Shown here: positions 1-8,969 of the stretch, in pieces
How the letters are laid out: each line of letters opens with the position of its first letter
Position numbering within the stretch: position 1 is the first letter of the stretch
Assembly: GCA_025362705.1 (NCBI GenBank)
Contig: JANYFH010000107.1
Coordinates: 1-20,123, forward strand
Reading direction: 5' to 3'
Length of the DNA stretch: 20,123 nucleotides
DNA from: Betaproteobacteria bacterium
GTDB lineage: Bacteria; Pseudomonadota; Gammaproteobacteria; Burkholderiales; Usitatibacteraceae
Translations under genes and position numbers: made by a program
Notes under the pieces: generated by a model
What the model was told of the DNA's origin: nothing
Database searches by the model: none
The model's input: only the letters and a program-made list of their open reading frames with translations

Positions 1-64
1 CGGCTGCATAATCGATACTAACAGGCATCATTTCCTCTTTGCATTCTCTTGCCACTGCCATAAC

Positions 65-1177
65 GTGATTCGAAACAGGCACTTTCTCTTATGTTTATCG
101 CTGATTTGGTTGGCGGGCTGCGCCAACCAGCCGCGATCAGGAGCGCCGATCCGCTTTGATCCTCCCGCGCGCAACTCAACCGCAGCGACGCCGGCCGAGT
201 CCAGTCCAACGCTGGCGGGACTTAATCGTGAAGCAGAACTATTGCAACCACTCGCGCAAAGCGATCTCACCCGCCGCTTTCTTGCTGCCACCAGCGCATT
301 GCCACCGATTGCGCCCCGCGCCGCGTATGTCAACGAAACGACGCGCGAATATTTTTCGCCCGCTGCAAGAGCGGCAATGACCGAGTCGCGCCGCGTGCAA
401 TTGTCGGCAGTGCAGCTCGATGAGTATCGTTACTACTACACGAAATACGGCTCCCCGCTGGCGTACCTGCGGGCGCTTGAATTTGCGGCGGACGCAAAAT
501 TCAGCGACGTTGCGGGCAAACGCATCCTCGACTTTGGCTACGGCAGCATCGGCCATTTGCGATTGCTCGCAAGCCTCGGCGCCAGCGTTACCGGTGTTGA
601 CCCGGACAGCTATCTCGCCGCCCTCTATACGCAGGCAAGTGACCAGGGAGCCGTCGCGCCGGCTCCGATCAATGGGACGTCCCGACGCAGTCGGGGTTCA
701 ATCACTCTGCTGCAGGGCTTCTGGCCGCAGGACGCCAAAATAATTGAGCAAGTGGGGAAAAATTACGACTTGATCGTTTCAAAAAACACGTTGAAACGCG
801 GATACATCAAACCGGATGGCAAGGTTGCGGACAAGCGTCAGTTGATTAGCCTCGGCGTCAGCGATCAAGTGTTCCTCAGTGCAATTTTCAACGCCCTGCT
901 ACCCGGCGGCAAACTGGTGATTTACAACATTCACCCAAAGCCAGCCGGACCTTCTGAAAAATTCAAACCGATGGCCGATGGTCGATCGCCATTCAGCCGC
1001 GAACAATACGAGAAGGCCGGGTTCAAGGTAGTGATGTTCGACGCCGAGGACCACGTTGCCGTGCGGAAAATGGGTCGCTTGCTCAAGTGGGACCAGAATC
1101 AAAAGGGCGAAACGATCGATGACTTGGAGCACAACCTCTTTGCGCTGGTGACGGTGGTCACGCGGCCAGCGCGATAG
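65..1177 (+). CDS. Putative lipoprotein with class I SAM-methyltransferase fold
   Basis: The 370-residue product starts at GTG. It begins with a short basic stretch, a hydrophobic segment and a lipobox (LAGC, Cys19), so it looks like a signal-peptidase II lipoprotein. Residues 20-110 are low-complexity and Ala/Pro-rich. From about residue 140 a Rossmann methyltransferase core appears: motif I LDFGYGSIG (155-163), then the acidic end of strand 2 (VTGVDPD, 175-181), then YDLIVSKNTLKRGY as a probable strand-4 region and a later LLPGGKLVIYNIHP strand-5 region. Substrate unknown. The oddity is the pairing of an export signal with a fold that normally needs cytoplasmic SAM. It converges on yejF with an 82 bp gap. 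No in-frame ATG suits better, but the true start could differ and alter the lipoprotein reading. Fold call fairly sure, activity unproven. Confidence 0.7.
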   Translation: MIRNRHFLLCLSLIWLAGCANQPRSGAPIRFDPPARNSTAATPAESSPTLAGLNREAELLQPLAQSDLTRRFLAATSALPPIAPRAAYVNETTREYFSPAARAAMTESRRVQLSAVQLDEYRYYYTKYGSPLAYLRALEFAADAKFSDVAGKRILDFGYGSIGHLRLLASLGASVTGVDPDSYLAALYTQASDQGAVAPAPINGTSRRSRGSITLLQGFWPQDAKIIEQVGKNYDLIVSKNTLKRGYIKPDGKVADKRQLISLGVSDQVFLSAIFNALLPGGKLVIYNIHPKPAGPSEKFKPMADGRSPFSREQYEKAGFKVVMFDAEDHVAVRKMGRLLKWDQNQKGETIDDLEHNLFALVTVVTRPAR

Positions 1178-1259
1178 GAATTCGAACCTGCGGAAGTTCA
1201 GGGTAAAAATCTGTACTTTTGCCTACGCAGGAACCACGGCCTTGATTCCCGCGCCCGTG

Positions 1260-2957
1260 TTACGCCGCTTTGTCTTCCTGCCATCCTTTGGGAATAGACC
1301 CCAGCAATTTCTTCGTGTACTCCTGTTTCGGGTTCAGATAAATCTCGTCCGAATTCGCGACCTCAACGACATCACCGTCTGACATCACCATCACCTGGTC
1401 CGAGATGTATTTCACCACCGCCAGATCGTGCGAAATGAAGATGTAGCTCATTTTGTATTCGTCCTGCAAGTCTTGCAGCAGATTCAACACCTGCGCTTGT
1501 ACCGAGACATCGAGTGCAGAAACCGATTCGTCGCAGATCAACACATCGGGCTTCATGGTGAGACAGCGCGCAATCGCAATCCGCTGGCGCTGACCACCTG
1601 AAAATTCGTGCGGATATTTGTAAAAGGACACTTCCGGCATTCCTACGCGCTTTAACAACGCCATCGCCATCTGCACGCGCTCTTGTTCGTCTTTGCCGAT
1701 TTTGTGGATTGTCATCGGCTCAAGCAGAATCTGCCCAACGGTGAATCGCGGGTTCAGCGACGCATACGGATTCTGGAAAACGATCTGGATGCGGCGCTTG
1801 TATTTCATGAAATCCCGTTCCGACAGCTTCAAAAGATCGACGCCATCGAACAATACTTCGCCTCCGCTGGCCGAGTGCAAACGCATGAGTGTGAGACCGA
1901 CGGTGGTCTTGCCTGAACCTGATTCACCAACCAGCCCCAGCGTTTTGCCGCGCGCCAGTTTGAAGCTGGCATCTTTCACTGCAGGCACATCGCGTTTTTT
2001 GAAGAGTCCCTCTTTCAACTGGAAATGCTTGGAAAGATTTTTTACTTCCAGCACAATTTCGTCATCCGCCGCATAGCCGCGCGCGCGTTGCGCGAGATGC
2101 GCCGGTTGCAAGCCAGCGGCTCCCATAAAATCATCGATCACAGGCAACCGCATTGGCCGCTTGCTCACGCTTGGGCGACACATGAGCAAGGCTTTTGTGT
2201 ATGGATGCTGAGGCGTTTCAAAAATCTGTTTGGCCGCGCCCTGCTCTTTGATCTCGCCGTTTTGCATTACCACAACCGTATCGGCAATTTCGCCAACGAC
2301 AGCTAGGTCATGGGTGATGAACAACACCGACATGTGATGCGACGCCTGAAGCTTTGCGATAAGGTCAAGAATCTGTTTTTGAATCGTCACATCGAGCGCC
2401 GTCGTCGGCTCGTCGGCAATCAACAGTTTAGGCTCACACGCAATCGCCATCGCGATCATGACGCGTTGCTGCTGTCCACCAGAGAGCTCATGCGGATATG
2501 AATTCAACCGCAGCTTCGGATTTGGAATGCCGACTTCGTTCAGCAACTCCTCCGAACGCGTCCAAGCCTGGCGCATGCTCATGCCCATATGCAGGCGCAA
2601 AACCTCCGAAACCTGATTACCGACCGAGAACACCGGGTTCAGCGACGACATGGGCTCCTGGAAAATTACCGAAATTTCCTTGCCGCGGATTTCGCGCATC
2701 CGGGCGTCAGTTGCATTCAACAGATTCTCGCCGTTGAAGAGCACCTCACTACCGGGCGCTACGATGGCTTGTTCGCGCGGCAGCAGGCGAACGATAGACA
2801 TCGCCGAAACCGATTTTCCGCTGCCCGATTCACCTACCAGCGCGACTGTAGAGTTGCGTGGAATATCGAACGACGTGCCTTTGACCGCTTCGAAAATGGT
2901 ACCGCCGTCGAGACGAAACTTGACGCCGAGGTTTTTGACTTGAAGAATATTTTCCAT
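1260..2957 (-). CDS. yejF: Peptide ABC transporter, fused double ATPase (YejF/NppD type)
   Basis: This 565-residue protein holds two complete ABC ATPase domains in one chain, as in YejF, whereas Opp/Dpp systems use separate D and F subunits. Domain 1: Walker A GESGSGKS (42-49), signature LSGGQ (158-162), Walker B LLIADEP (178-184), switch His in ITHD. Domain 2: Walker A GESGSGKT (344-351), signature FSGGQ (452-456), Walker B VLICDES (472-478), switch His in ISHD. Each domain is followed by the oligopeptide-type tail around HPYTKALL and EYTKKLL. It powers import through YejB and YejE at the inner membrane. It is the last gene of the transport locus, 15 nt after yejE, with only a weak ribosome site. 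All nucleotide-binding motifs look intact. Known relatives import peptides and peptide-nucleotide antibiotics such as microcin C; the substrate here is inferred. Confidence 0.93.
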   Translation of the reverse strand: MENILQVKNLGVKFRLDGGTIFEAVKGTSFDIPRNSTVALVGESGSGKSVSAMSIVRLLPREQAIVAPGSEVLFNGENLLNATDARMREIRGKEISVIFQEPMSSLNPVFSVGNQVSEVLRLHMGMSMRQAWTRSEELLNEVGIPNPKLRLNSYPHELSGGQQQRVMIAMAIACEPKLLIADEPTTALDVTIQKQILDLIAKLQASHHMSVLFITHDLAVVGEIADTVVVMQNGEIKEQGAAKQIFETPQHPYTKALLMCRPSVSKRPMRLPVIDDFMGAAGLQPAHLAQRARGYAADDEIVLEVKNLSKHFQLKEGLFKKRDVPAVKDASFKLARGKTLGLVGESGSGKTTVGLTLMRLHSASGGEVLFDGVDLLKLSERDFMKYKRRIQIVFQNPYASLNPRFTVGQILLEPMTIHKIGKDEQERVQMAMALLKRVGMPEVSFYKYPHEFSGGQRQRIAIARCLTMKPDVLICDESVSALDVSVQAQVLNLLQDLQDEYKMSYIFISHDLAVVKYISDQVMVMSDGDVVEVANSDEIYLNPKQEYTKKLLGSIPKGWQEDKAA

Positions 2958-2972
2958 TGATTGGTCCCGGAC

Positions 2973-4055
2973 TTATTTGATCTTTGGATCGAGCGCGTCG
3001 CGCAGCGAATCGGTGAGCATCGAAAATGCCGTCACCAGAATCGCCATCGAAATTCCCGCTGCCGCCAACTGCCACCATTTGCCGATCACCAGCTCGCTCT
3101 GTGCTTCAGCGAGCATGGTGCCCCACGAAACGGCATCAACCGGTACACCCAGGCCGAGATAAGACAGAATCACCTCCGCCTTGATGAATTGCACAACATG
3201 TTGTGAGAGTTGCACCAGACAAACGTGACTCACGTTCGGCAATATGTGTACAAACATGCGACGACCGTGCGATGCACCGATTGCTTCTGCTGCCTTCACG
3301 TATTCGCGTGAGCCATGTTTAATGAACTCCGCGCGTATCAACCGGTAGATGCCGGTCCAGCCAGTGAGCCCGAGAATCGCGATCACCATCGGCACGCCGC
3401 GAAAGTCTGCCATCGCCGGAGAACTCGCGAACACCGCCGCAAAGGCGAGAATGAGCAGGATGTACGGGATTGAACTGAAGACGTTATAAAACCATTCCAT
3501 CAAGTCGCCGACCCTGCCACCCAGATAGCCGGAAAGTGCGCCCAGCGTTGTACCGATAATGGTCGCGATGAGTGCGGCGAAAAGCCCCACAAAAATTGAT
3601 GTCTGCGCGCCCTTGATCGCCTTTTGCAAAACGTCGCGACCCCATTTGTCGCCACCGAACAGCAAGGTTTCGGAGCGTGGTGTTTCTGTCACCTTGATTT
3701 TTGCAGTACGCTCTTCCCACTCCTTGTAGCGCGGTGCGAGCGGATCAATGTCGGATAAATCGACATAAGGAATTTTTGCTGCACCTTCCCTGCTTTCTGT
3801 CTTCGCCGCTTCAAGATTTACCGCACCGGCAAGAAACGATGGGTTGGCGTACGAAACACCGACTTCCTTGGACCAGTTCCTGGCAATGAGCCCTGTATAG
3901 GAACCGACGATCATCAACAGAAAAAACGCCACGACAACCAGTGAGATCATGCCCACCTTGTCGCGTTTGAGTCGGCGCCAGGCGAGCGTCCAGAGGCCGG
4001 GCGATGCTTGATGAATCGGGGCAGCGGTTGTGTTGCTAGTCAGAACGGCACTCAT
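2973..4055 (-). CDS. yejE: Peptide ABC transporter permease (YejE/NppC type)
   Basis: The 360-residue inner-membrane permease starts with a cytoplasmic stretch and a first membrane helix (about 36-56). A large periplasmic segment of roughly 80 residues follows, as usual for YejE/OppC-like subunits. The BPD-type core starts near residue 136, and the ATPase-coupling EAA loop reads KAAEAIGASHGRR around 255-267. The C-terminus has the family ending LTDSLRDALDPK. It lies 11 nt after yejB, and a GGGGTG ribosome site sits in that gap 5-6 nt before the ATG, so the two are surely cotranscribed. It pairs with YejB to form the channel served by the upstream binding proteins. No damage is visible. Transporter class is certain; YejE rather than OppC/DppC is supported by the fused ATPase next door. 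Confidence 0.92.
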   Translation of the reverse strand: MSAVLTSNTTAAPIHQASPGLWTLAWRRLKRDKVGMISLVVVAFFLLMIVGSYTGLIARNWSKEVGVSYANPSFLAGAVNLEAAKTESREGAAKIPYVDLSDIDPLAPRYKEWEERTAKIKVTETPRSETLLFGGDKWGRDVLQKAIKGAQTSIFVGLFAALIATIIGTTLGALSGYLGGRVGDLMEWFYNVFSSIPYILLILAFAAVFASSPAMADFRGVPMVIAILGLTGWTGIYRLIRAEFIKHGSREYVKAAEAIGASHGRRMFVHILPNVSHVCLVQLSQHVVQFIKAEVILSYLGLGVPVDAVSWGTMLAEAQSELVIGKWWQLAAAGISMAILVTAFSMLTDSLRDALDPKIK

Positions 4056-4066
4056 CTTGGCACCCC

Positions 4067-5005
4067 TTATTTCAGCACTACGCGTGGATCGACCGCTTTG
4101 TACAGCACGTCGACGGCGAGATTGACCACCATGGTGACCACCGCCAGATACACGGTTGCTGCCTTGATCACGGGAAAGTCGGAACGATTTACGGCAGTCA
4201 GAATTTCGCGGCCCAAACCAGGAATGGAGAAGAAAGTTTCCAGCAGAAATGAGCCGACAAAAATGCCGGGCAACGAGATGCCGACGTTGGTCAGAATCGG
4301 AATCATGGCGTTGCGCAAAACGTGTTTCATCATCACCGTTTTTTCGCTTAAACCCTTCGCTCGCGCGGTGCGCACGTAATCCTGATTCACTTCATCGAGA
4401 AAGAAACTGCGGTAGAGCCTGAGCGACGGCGCCAGGCTAACAAACACCGCCAGCAAAATCGGCAACGGCGCATAGGTGACAATATTCTTTGTGAAACTGT
4501 CACTCCAGCCCTGCACCGGGAACCAGCCCAGCTGGAAGCCGAAGATATATTGCGCGACGATGATGTAAACGAGGAACGAGATTGACATCGCTACAGTGCA
4601 GATCATCATTGTTATGCGATCGGTGAGCGTACCGCGCACGTACGCAACACCGATGGCGAGAATTACACCGATAATGGTTTCGAGCAGCAGCACCGGGATC
4701 ATGATCGTGAGTGTCGGACCGACGCGCGTGATGAGAATGTTCGATACCGCTTCGTTGGTCGCCCAGGAGCGTCCGAAATCAAACGTCACGATCTGTTTGA
4801 TGAACACCCATAGCTGGTACCAATACGGCTGGTCAACACCTAGCTGTTTGCGAATGTTTTCGATCTGTTCGGCGTTGGTGATTTTGCCCGCAAGTACCAG
4901 CGCGGGATCGCCACCGACCCAGTTGAACAGAAAAAATATCAGCAGGACCACGCCGAGAAGCGTCGGAATCATCTGCCAAAGTCGTCGAACAATATAGGCA
5001 CCCAT
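4067..5005 (-). CDS. yejB: Peptide ABC transporter permease (YejB/NppB type)
   Basis: The 312-residue product begins MGAYIVRRLWQMIPTLLGVV, the typical first helix of OppB/DppB/YejB permeases, followed by five more hydrophobic segments. The coupling EAA loop is RTARAKGLSEKTV, and the C-terminus ends VDVLYKAVDPRV as in this family. The frame stays open upstream to an earlier start at 5038, but I place the start at ATG 5003-5005. An excellent Shine-Dalgarno sequence (AAGGAGG, 5010-5016) sits 4 nt before it, and the longer form adds 11 residues unlike the family N-terminus. It is separated from the last binding-protein gene by 178 bp containing a large palindrome. It forms the translocation pore with YejE. 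Confidence 0.93.
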   Translation of the reverse strand: MGAYIVRRLWQMIPTLLGVVLLIFFLFNWVGGDPALVLAGKITNAEQIENIRKQLGVDQPYWYQLWVFIKQIVTFDFGRSWATNEAVSNILITRVGPTLTIMIPVLLLETIIGVILAIGVAYVRGTLTDRITMMICTVAMSISFLVYIIVAQYIFGFQLGWFPVQGWSDSFTKNIVTYAPLPILLAVFVSLAPSLRLYRSFFLDEVNQDYVRTARAKGLSEKTVMMKHVLRNAMIPILTNVGISLPGIFVGSFLLETFFSIPGLGREILTAVNRSDFPVIKAATVYLAVVTMVVNLAVDVLYKAVDPRVVLK

Positions 5006-5009
5006 CGAG

Positions 5010-5016
5010 CCTCCTT
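5010..5016 (-). promoter_or_regulatory. Shine-Dalgarno site fixing the yejB start
   Basis: The minus strand reads AAGGAGG four bases before ATG 5003-5005. It is the strongest ribosome site in the transport locus, and it selects this start over the upstream in-frame one. Confidence 0.75.
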
Positions 5017-5065
5017 CAGTTAGAAAATGCCATTGCAATTACAAATCGGTACAGCATCAGATTGT

Positions 5066-5137
5066 CGTCATTCCCGCGCAGGCGGAAATCCAAGTTCGTT
5101 CAACCAAAATTGGATTCCCGCCTGCGCGGGAATGACG
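5066..5137. repeat. Large palindrome of two dRS3-like units
   Basis: Two 28 nt arms (5066-5093 and 5110-5137) are inverted copies with a single mismatch, separated by a 16 nt loop. Each arm contains its own smaller palindrome of the form ATTCCC-N8-GGGAAT: 5114-5133 matches exactly, and 5070-5089 has one mismatch (GGAAAT). That pattern is the consensus of the neisserial dRS3 repeat, and similar dispersed elements occur in many proteobacteria. It lies between the last binding-protein gene and yejB. Transcribed, it would form a very stable hairpin, which may stabilise, attenuate or partly terminate the mRNA. No U-tract marks it as a clear terminator on the minus strand. Confidence 0.85.
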
Positions 5138-5183
5138 GAAAATTAATAACGTCTCTCTATTCAAAAAAAGACTTCACCACAGC

Positions 5184-7019
5184 CTATTGTTGCATGCCCG
5201 CCTTTTGGGCGGCAGCATCAATATCCAGATATTTGAAACTCGTAAACAAAATAGGGTGCTTTTTGTAGCCGAGCACCCATTGATTGATGAAATGATTAAA
5301 TATACGGTGAACGCCCAGACGCCAAGGCGCATAAACGATGATGATGCGATTCATTTCACGATAAAGCTGGTCGCGCTCGGGGCTGTCCGGGATTTTTAGC
5401 GCCTGCGTGTACAAGCGGTCGTACTCAGGAAGTTTAAAGCGCGCGTCATTAGAAATATTTGTGTTCGGACCGTAGAGCAATTGCAGGAAGTTCTGCGCAT
5501 CCGGGTAATCCGCCGTCCATGCGATACCAGACATCTGATACTTGCCGACTTTACGATCTTTAAGCAGATCCGCGAACTGTACCGCGATCGCCTCCATGCG
5601 AATGCCGACATCGGCGAGACATTTCGCCCACAGCTCTGCCTGCTGACGAGCCGATTCTTCGTTGGCCCGATATTTGTAAGTGAGTTTCAATGGCGCACCA
5701 CTGGGCAGATCGCGCCAGCCATCACCATCCTTATCGATATAGCCGAACATATCGAGCAACGCTTTTGCGCGCGCCGGGTTGTATTCCTGTTCAATCGCAT
5801 GAAAGGTGGGATCAAAACCAATGATGCCCGGCGGTACAGGACTTTGTGCAGCCAGCGCCTGGCCGCGGCGAACAATGGCGATCTCCTGTTCACGGTCATG
5901 GGCAAGTACCAGTGCGCGGCGAAACCCTATATTCTGCGACTGGTATCCACCAACGACGGTATCGTCGAGATTGAATACGTCCCACGTTGTTTCAGGTGCT
6001 TCTTCACGGAAAACGCGCATATTGCGCTTTTGCATTTCAGGCGAGAGCTTTCCATTTGGCAAAAGCTGCGGGACAAACGCGAATGGCGTTTCTTCAATAT
6101 ATTCATGTTCGCGATTCATGAACGCCAGAAAGCGGGGCTGCTCTTCTTCAATCGGCGAAATTTCGATACGGTCGATCAGCGGCAATGTTTTGCGCCCCAG
6201 ATATTTGATTGCTTCCTGATCCCACGGATCAGCGGGGTCGGCGTACTGTGCGTTCAGCACGTGGCCACGATAGTCTGGATTTTTTTCCAGCACAATCTTT
6301 GAGCGGCGCACCCATTCCTTCAACACATAGGGGCCGGTGCCGACTGGATGGCCCATCGTATCGCTGGCGTAGCCTTCGATCGCTTCGCGCGCCACCGGCA
6401 CCACATTGGGCATGGCGAAAAAATAGATGAACGTGTAATCCGGTTCCTTCAATTTGAACGAGATCGTGTATTTGTCGATTACCTTGAGGCCCGCAACAGG
6501 TACATCGTAATCATACTTGCCGCTTTTTTTGGCAGCGGCAACGAATTCATCCAGCCCAACGACACGATCTTCAAACAGCCAGGAGTACGGACTGCGATTG
6601 GCGGGATCGCGAAAGCGCTTGATCGCGTACTCCATATCCCTGGCCACCAGCTCGCGGCGCTTGCCTTTGAAAATGGGATCGTCGGCAAAATAAATACCGG
6701 GCCTGATACGGAACGTGAAGCGGGTGCCGCCCTCCTCGCCCGTCGGGACGGCTTCGACGATCTGCGGCACCAATTTCACCGGGCGCGCCAGCCAGTCATA
6801 AGTAATCAGGGAATCAAAAATATTTTCGCAAATGCCGACTGAATAGCGGTCCTCTATTTTTTGCGGATCGAAACCGGTTTCAGCTGCGCGAAAAGCAATT
6901 TTCAGAGTCTTCTTTTCGGCGGCGTGCGCAAGCGTCGCTGGCTGCAGTGCAAGCAACGCGAATATCGCGAACAGCAGAGTCACCCAGTCATGTGGCGATT
7001 TTCTTACCTGCCAACGCAC
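5184..7019 (-). CDS. Peptide-binding protein, SBP family 5 (paralogue 1 of 4)
   Basis: The 611-residue periplasmic protein has an N-terminal signal sequence (hydrophobic core about 13-31, likely cleavage after AHA near residue 33). Its family-5 binding-protein body carries landmarks shared with its three neighbours: GIYFADDPIF (108-117), HPVGTGPYVL (224-233), EEQPRFLAF (292-300) and VGGYQSQNIGFRRAL. The acidic loop DKDGDGWRD (429-437) resembles a calcium-binding DxDxDG turn. It would capture peptides or peptide-like ligands for YejBEF. The GTG start at 7017-7019 is supported by AGGAG six bases upstream. It is the last of the four in transcription order and lies 148 bp after paralogue 2, so it may have its own ribosome loading or promoter. 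Its C-terminus (YKKHPILFTSF) groups it with paralogue 2. Ligand unknown. Confidence 0.93.
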   Translation of the reverse strand: MRWQVRKSPHDWVTLLFAIFALLALQPATLAHAAEKKTLKIAFRAAETGFDPQKIEDRYSVGICENIFDSLITYDWLARPVKLVPQIVEAVPTGEEGGTRFTFRIRPGIYFADDPIFKGKRRELVARDMEYAIKRFRDPANRSPYSWLFEDRVVGLDEFVAAAKKSGKYDYDVPVAGLKVIDKYTISFKLKEPDYTFIYFFAMPNVVPVAREAIEGYASDTMGHPVGTGPYVLKEWVRRSKIVLEKNPDYRGHVLNAQYADPADPWDQEAIKYLGRKTLPLIDRIEISPIEEEQPRFLAFMNREHEYIEETPFAFVPQLLPNGKLSPEMQKRNMRVFREEAPETTWDVFNLDDTVVGGYQSQNIGFRRALVLAHDREQEIAIVRRGQALAAQSPVPPGIIGFDPTFHAIEQEYNPARAKALLDMFGYIDKDGDGWRDLPSGAPLKLTYKYRANEESARQQAELWAKCLADVGIRMEAIAVQFADLLKDRKVGKYQMSGIAWTADYPDAQNFLQLLYGPNTNISNDARFKLPEYDRLYTQALKIPDSPERDQLYREMNRIIIVYAPWRLGVHRIFNHFINQWVLGYKKHPILFTSFKYLDIDAAAQKAGMQQ

Positions 7020-7167
7020 ATCACGCTCCTGCTACATTCAAGAACAAGCATACCCAAGAGACTCGTAGATCGCCATTTGCAGCGGCTTGGGGAACGAAAG
7101 TGCCCTGAAATGCCCGCCAATGCTAGTGTTTGAAGAATGATGGCGCCGAGAAAAAATACGCCCTGCC

Positions 7168-8967
7168 TCACTGCGCAGCCCGCTTGCTCTCGTCAATATC
7201 CATAAAAAGCCAAGGCGCATTCATGATCGGATGCTTCATGTAACCAATCACCCAAGGCTGCGCGATCTCGTTGCGCAAGCGATGCACGCCGGGGATCCAG
7301 GGAGCGTATACCGACACCAGTTTCGACATTTCGGCATAGAGCTTGTTGCGCTCAGGTGATGGCGGCATGAGGCGGGCTTGCTCGTAGAGTTTGTCGAAGG
7401 CAGGCAATTTGAATTTGGCGCGATTGCTCTTGCCGACGTTTCCGCCATACAGATTCTGGAAAAAATTCTCCGCATCCGGGTAGTCTGCACCCCATGCAAG
7501 CTGCCACATCGCCAATTTTCCCAGATAAGACTGCTTGTTCAAATCCGGCCATTTGGCTTTGTTCCACACCAGCTTGATGCCGATGGCATCCATATTCTTG
7601 CGCCACAATTCATCGTACTGTTTTGTCGTGTTGTCCGGCTCAGACGCTTTTTCGATGACGAGTTTGGAGCCGTCGGGATTTTCCCGGTAGCCGTCGCCAT
7701 CGCGGTCAATGTAGCCGTACATATCGAGCAGCGCGTTCGCTTTCGCCGGATTGTATTCGCCGCCTGGATTGCGAAATGCCGCATCGTAACCCGCCACGCC
7801 CGGCGGAATCGGTGATTCAGCTTTCATCGCGCCGCCGTTACGAATAACGTTGATCTCCTCCGCGAGGTTATAGCCCAGCCACATGGCGCGTCGCAGTGCG
7901 ACCTTTTCCGGCGTATAGCCGCCTACCACCGGATGCTCCATATTGAAGTACGTATAGACAAGATCGGGCTCGACGAAACGTTGCCCCTGCATGCCCAGCT
8001 TGACGAGATTGGGCGCAAGCTTCCCGCCGGGAAACGCAATGCCAACAAACTCGTTGGGCGTGTTGGCGTAATCGGCTTCGCCATTGATGAACGCAAGCCA
8101 GCGCGGCTGCGATTCTTCGATCACCGACACTTCCACACGCTGTATTTGCGGCAGCTTCTTGCCTTTCATTTGCCGGTAAATTTCCTGTGCCTCCGGGTCG
8201 TCACCAGGCTCGGCATCATAAATGTGCTGGCGATAACCGGGATTGGCTTCGAGCACAATCTTGTGCGAACGCTTCCAATCGGCAAGACGAAATGCACCGG
8301 TGCCGACCGGATGCGCGCCAGGATCGGCCGCATTCACTTCTATCACCTCGCGCGCGACGGCGCCAGTCTGCACAGTGCCAAAAATGTAAACGAAGTTGTA
8401 ATCGGTTTCTTTCAGCCGGATGCGCAGCGTGTACTTGTCGGGCGTTTCAATTCCCGCGATCGGCGCATCGTAATTGAACTTGCCGGTTTTTTTGGCGGCC
8501 GCCATCGCTTCATCACCGCCGACAATTTTCCCTTCGATGTACCACAGCCACGGAGAAGACAATTGCGGATCGTAGAAGCGTTTCAGCGCATAGGCGTAGT
8601 CATTGGCCGTCAATTCGCGCTTCACACCTTTGAACGCGGGATCGTCGGCAAAATAAATGCCGGGTTTGAATTTGAACGTATAGGTTTTGCCTGCGTCCGT
8701 CACTTCCGGCATTCCGACCGTGGTGTTGGGAATCAATTTCGCCGGACGTGCGAGAAAATCGTAAGTCAGCGGCGAATCAAATATCGCTTCATTGATGATA
8801 TTCGAGTAAAGGTCCGAAACCTTGGCGGGGTCAAAGCTAGTCTCGGCAATGAGAAATGCGAAGCGGATGGTTTTGACTTTGTCGGCTGCAAAAGTATTTC
8901 CCGCGCCCAAACATAGCAACGCCGAGACGAACGCTGTAATCCAGCCTGAAACATTTTCTCTGGGCAT
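7168..8967 (-). CDS. Peptide-binding protein, SBP family 5 (paralogue 2 of 4)
   Basis: The product of about 599 residues has a signal peptide (hydrophobic core ITAFVSALLCLGAG, cleavage probably after NTFA) and the same SBP-5 landmarks as its neighbours: GIYFADDPAFKG, HPVGTGAFRL, EESQPRWLAF, VVGGYTPEKVALRRAM and an acidic DRDGDGYRE loop. Start choice: GTG at 8973 overlaps the upstream stop as GTGA, but the GAGGG ribosome site lies only 3 nt from that GTG and about 9 nt from ATG 8965-8967, so I prefer the ATG. Either way it is translationally coupled to paralogue 3. The tail (YMKHPIMNAPWLFMDID) resembles paralogue 1 more than 3 or 4. It is expected to deliver ligand to YejBEF. A 148 bp gap follows with no convincing terminator. 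Confidence 0.92.
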   Translation of the reverse strand: MPRENVSGWITAFVSALLCLGAGNTFAADKVKTIRFAFLIAETSFDPAKVSDLYSNIINEAIFDSPLTYDFLARPAKLIPNTTVGMPEVTDAGKTYTFKFKPGIYFADDPAFKGVKRELTANDYAYALKRFYDPQLSSPWLWYIEGKIVGGDEAMAAAKKTGKFNYDAPIAGIETPDKYTLRIRLKETDYNFVYIFGTVQTGAVAREVIEVNAADPGAHPVGTGAFRLADWKRSHKIVLEANPGYRQHIYDAEPGDDPEAQEIYRQMKGKKLPQIQRVEVSVIEESQPRWLAFINGEADYANTPNEFVGIAFPGGKLAPNLVKLGMQGQRFVEPDLVYTYFNMEHPVVGGYTPEKVALRRAMWLGYNLAEEINVIRNGGAMKAESPIPPGVAGYDAAFRNPGGEYNPAKANALLDMYGYIDRDGDGYRENPDGSKLVIEKASEPDNTTKQYDELWRKNMDAIGIKLVWNKAKWPDLNKQSYLGKLAMWQLAWGADYPDAENFFQNLYGGNVGKSNRAKFKLPAFDKLYEQARLMPPSPERNKLYAEMSKLVSVYAPWIPGVHRLRNEIAQPWVIGYMKHPIMNAPWLFMDIDESKRAAQ

Positions 8968-8969
8968 GC

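Noticed and set aside
1178..1259. Terminator between the convergent methyltransferase and yejF genes
   Set aside because: Only a 6 bp CCTGCG/CGCAGG pairing with a loop of about 33 nt and no T-run; too weak to call.
5701..5736. EF-hand or dockerin domain in the binding proteins (DKDGDG loop)
   Set aside because: A single short acidic loop inside the SBP-5 fold, without the paired helices or tandem repeats of dockerins; treated as a family loop.
7933..8916. Long open frame (327 codons) on the plus strand
   Set aside because: It lies wholly antisense to binding-protein paralogue 2, has no family-like motifs, and similar antisense openings occur inside the other paralogues and ppiD (for example 5481-6302 and 15336-16172). 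Codon bias of the real genes explains it.
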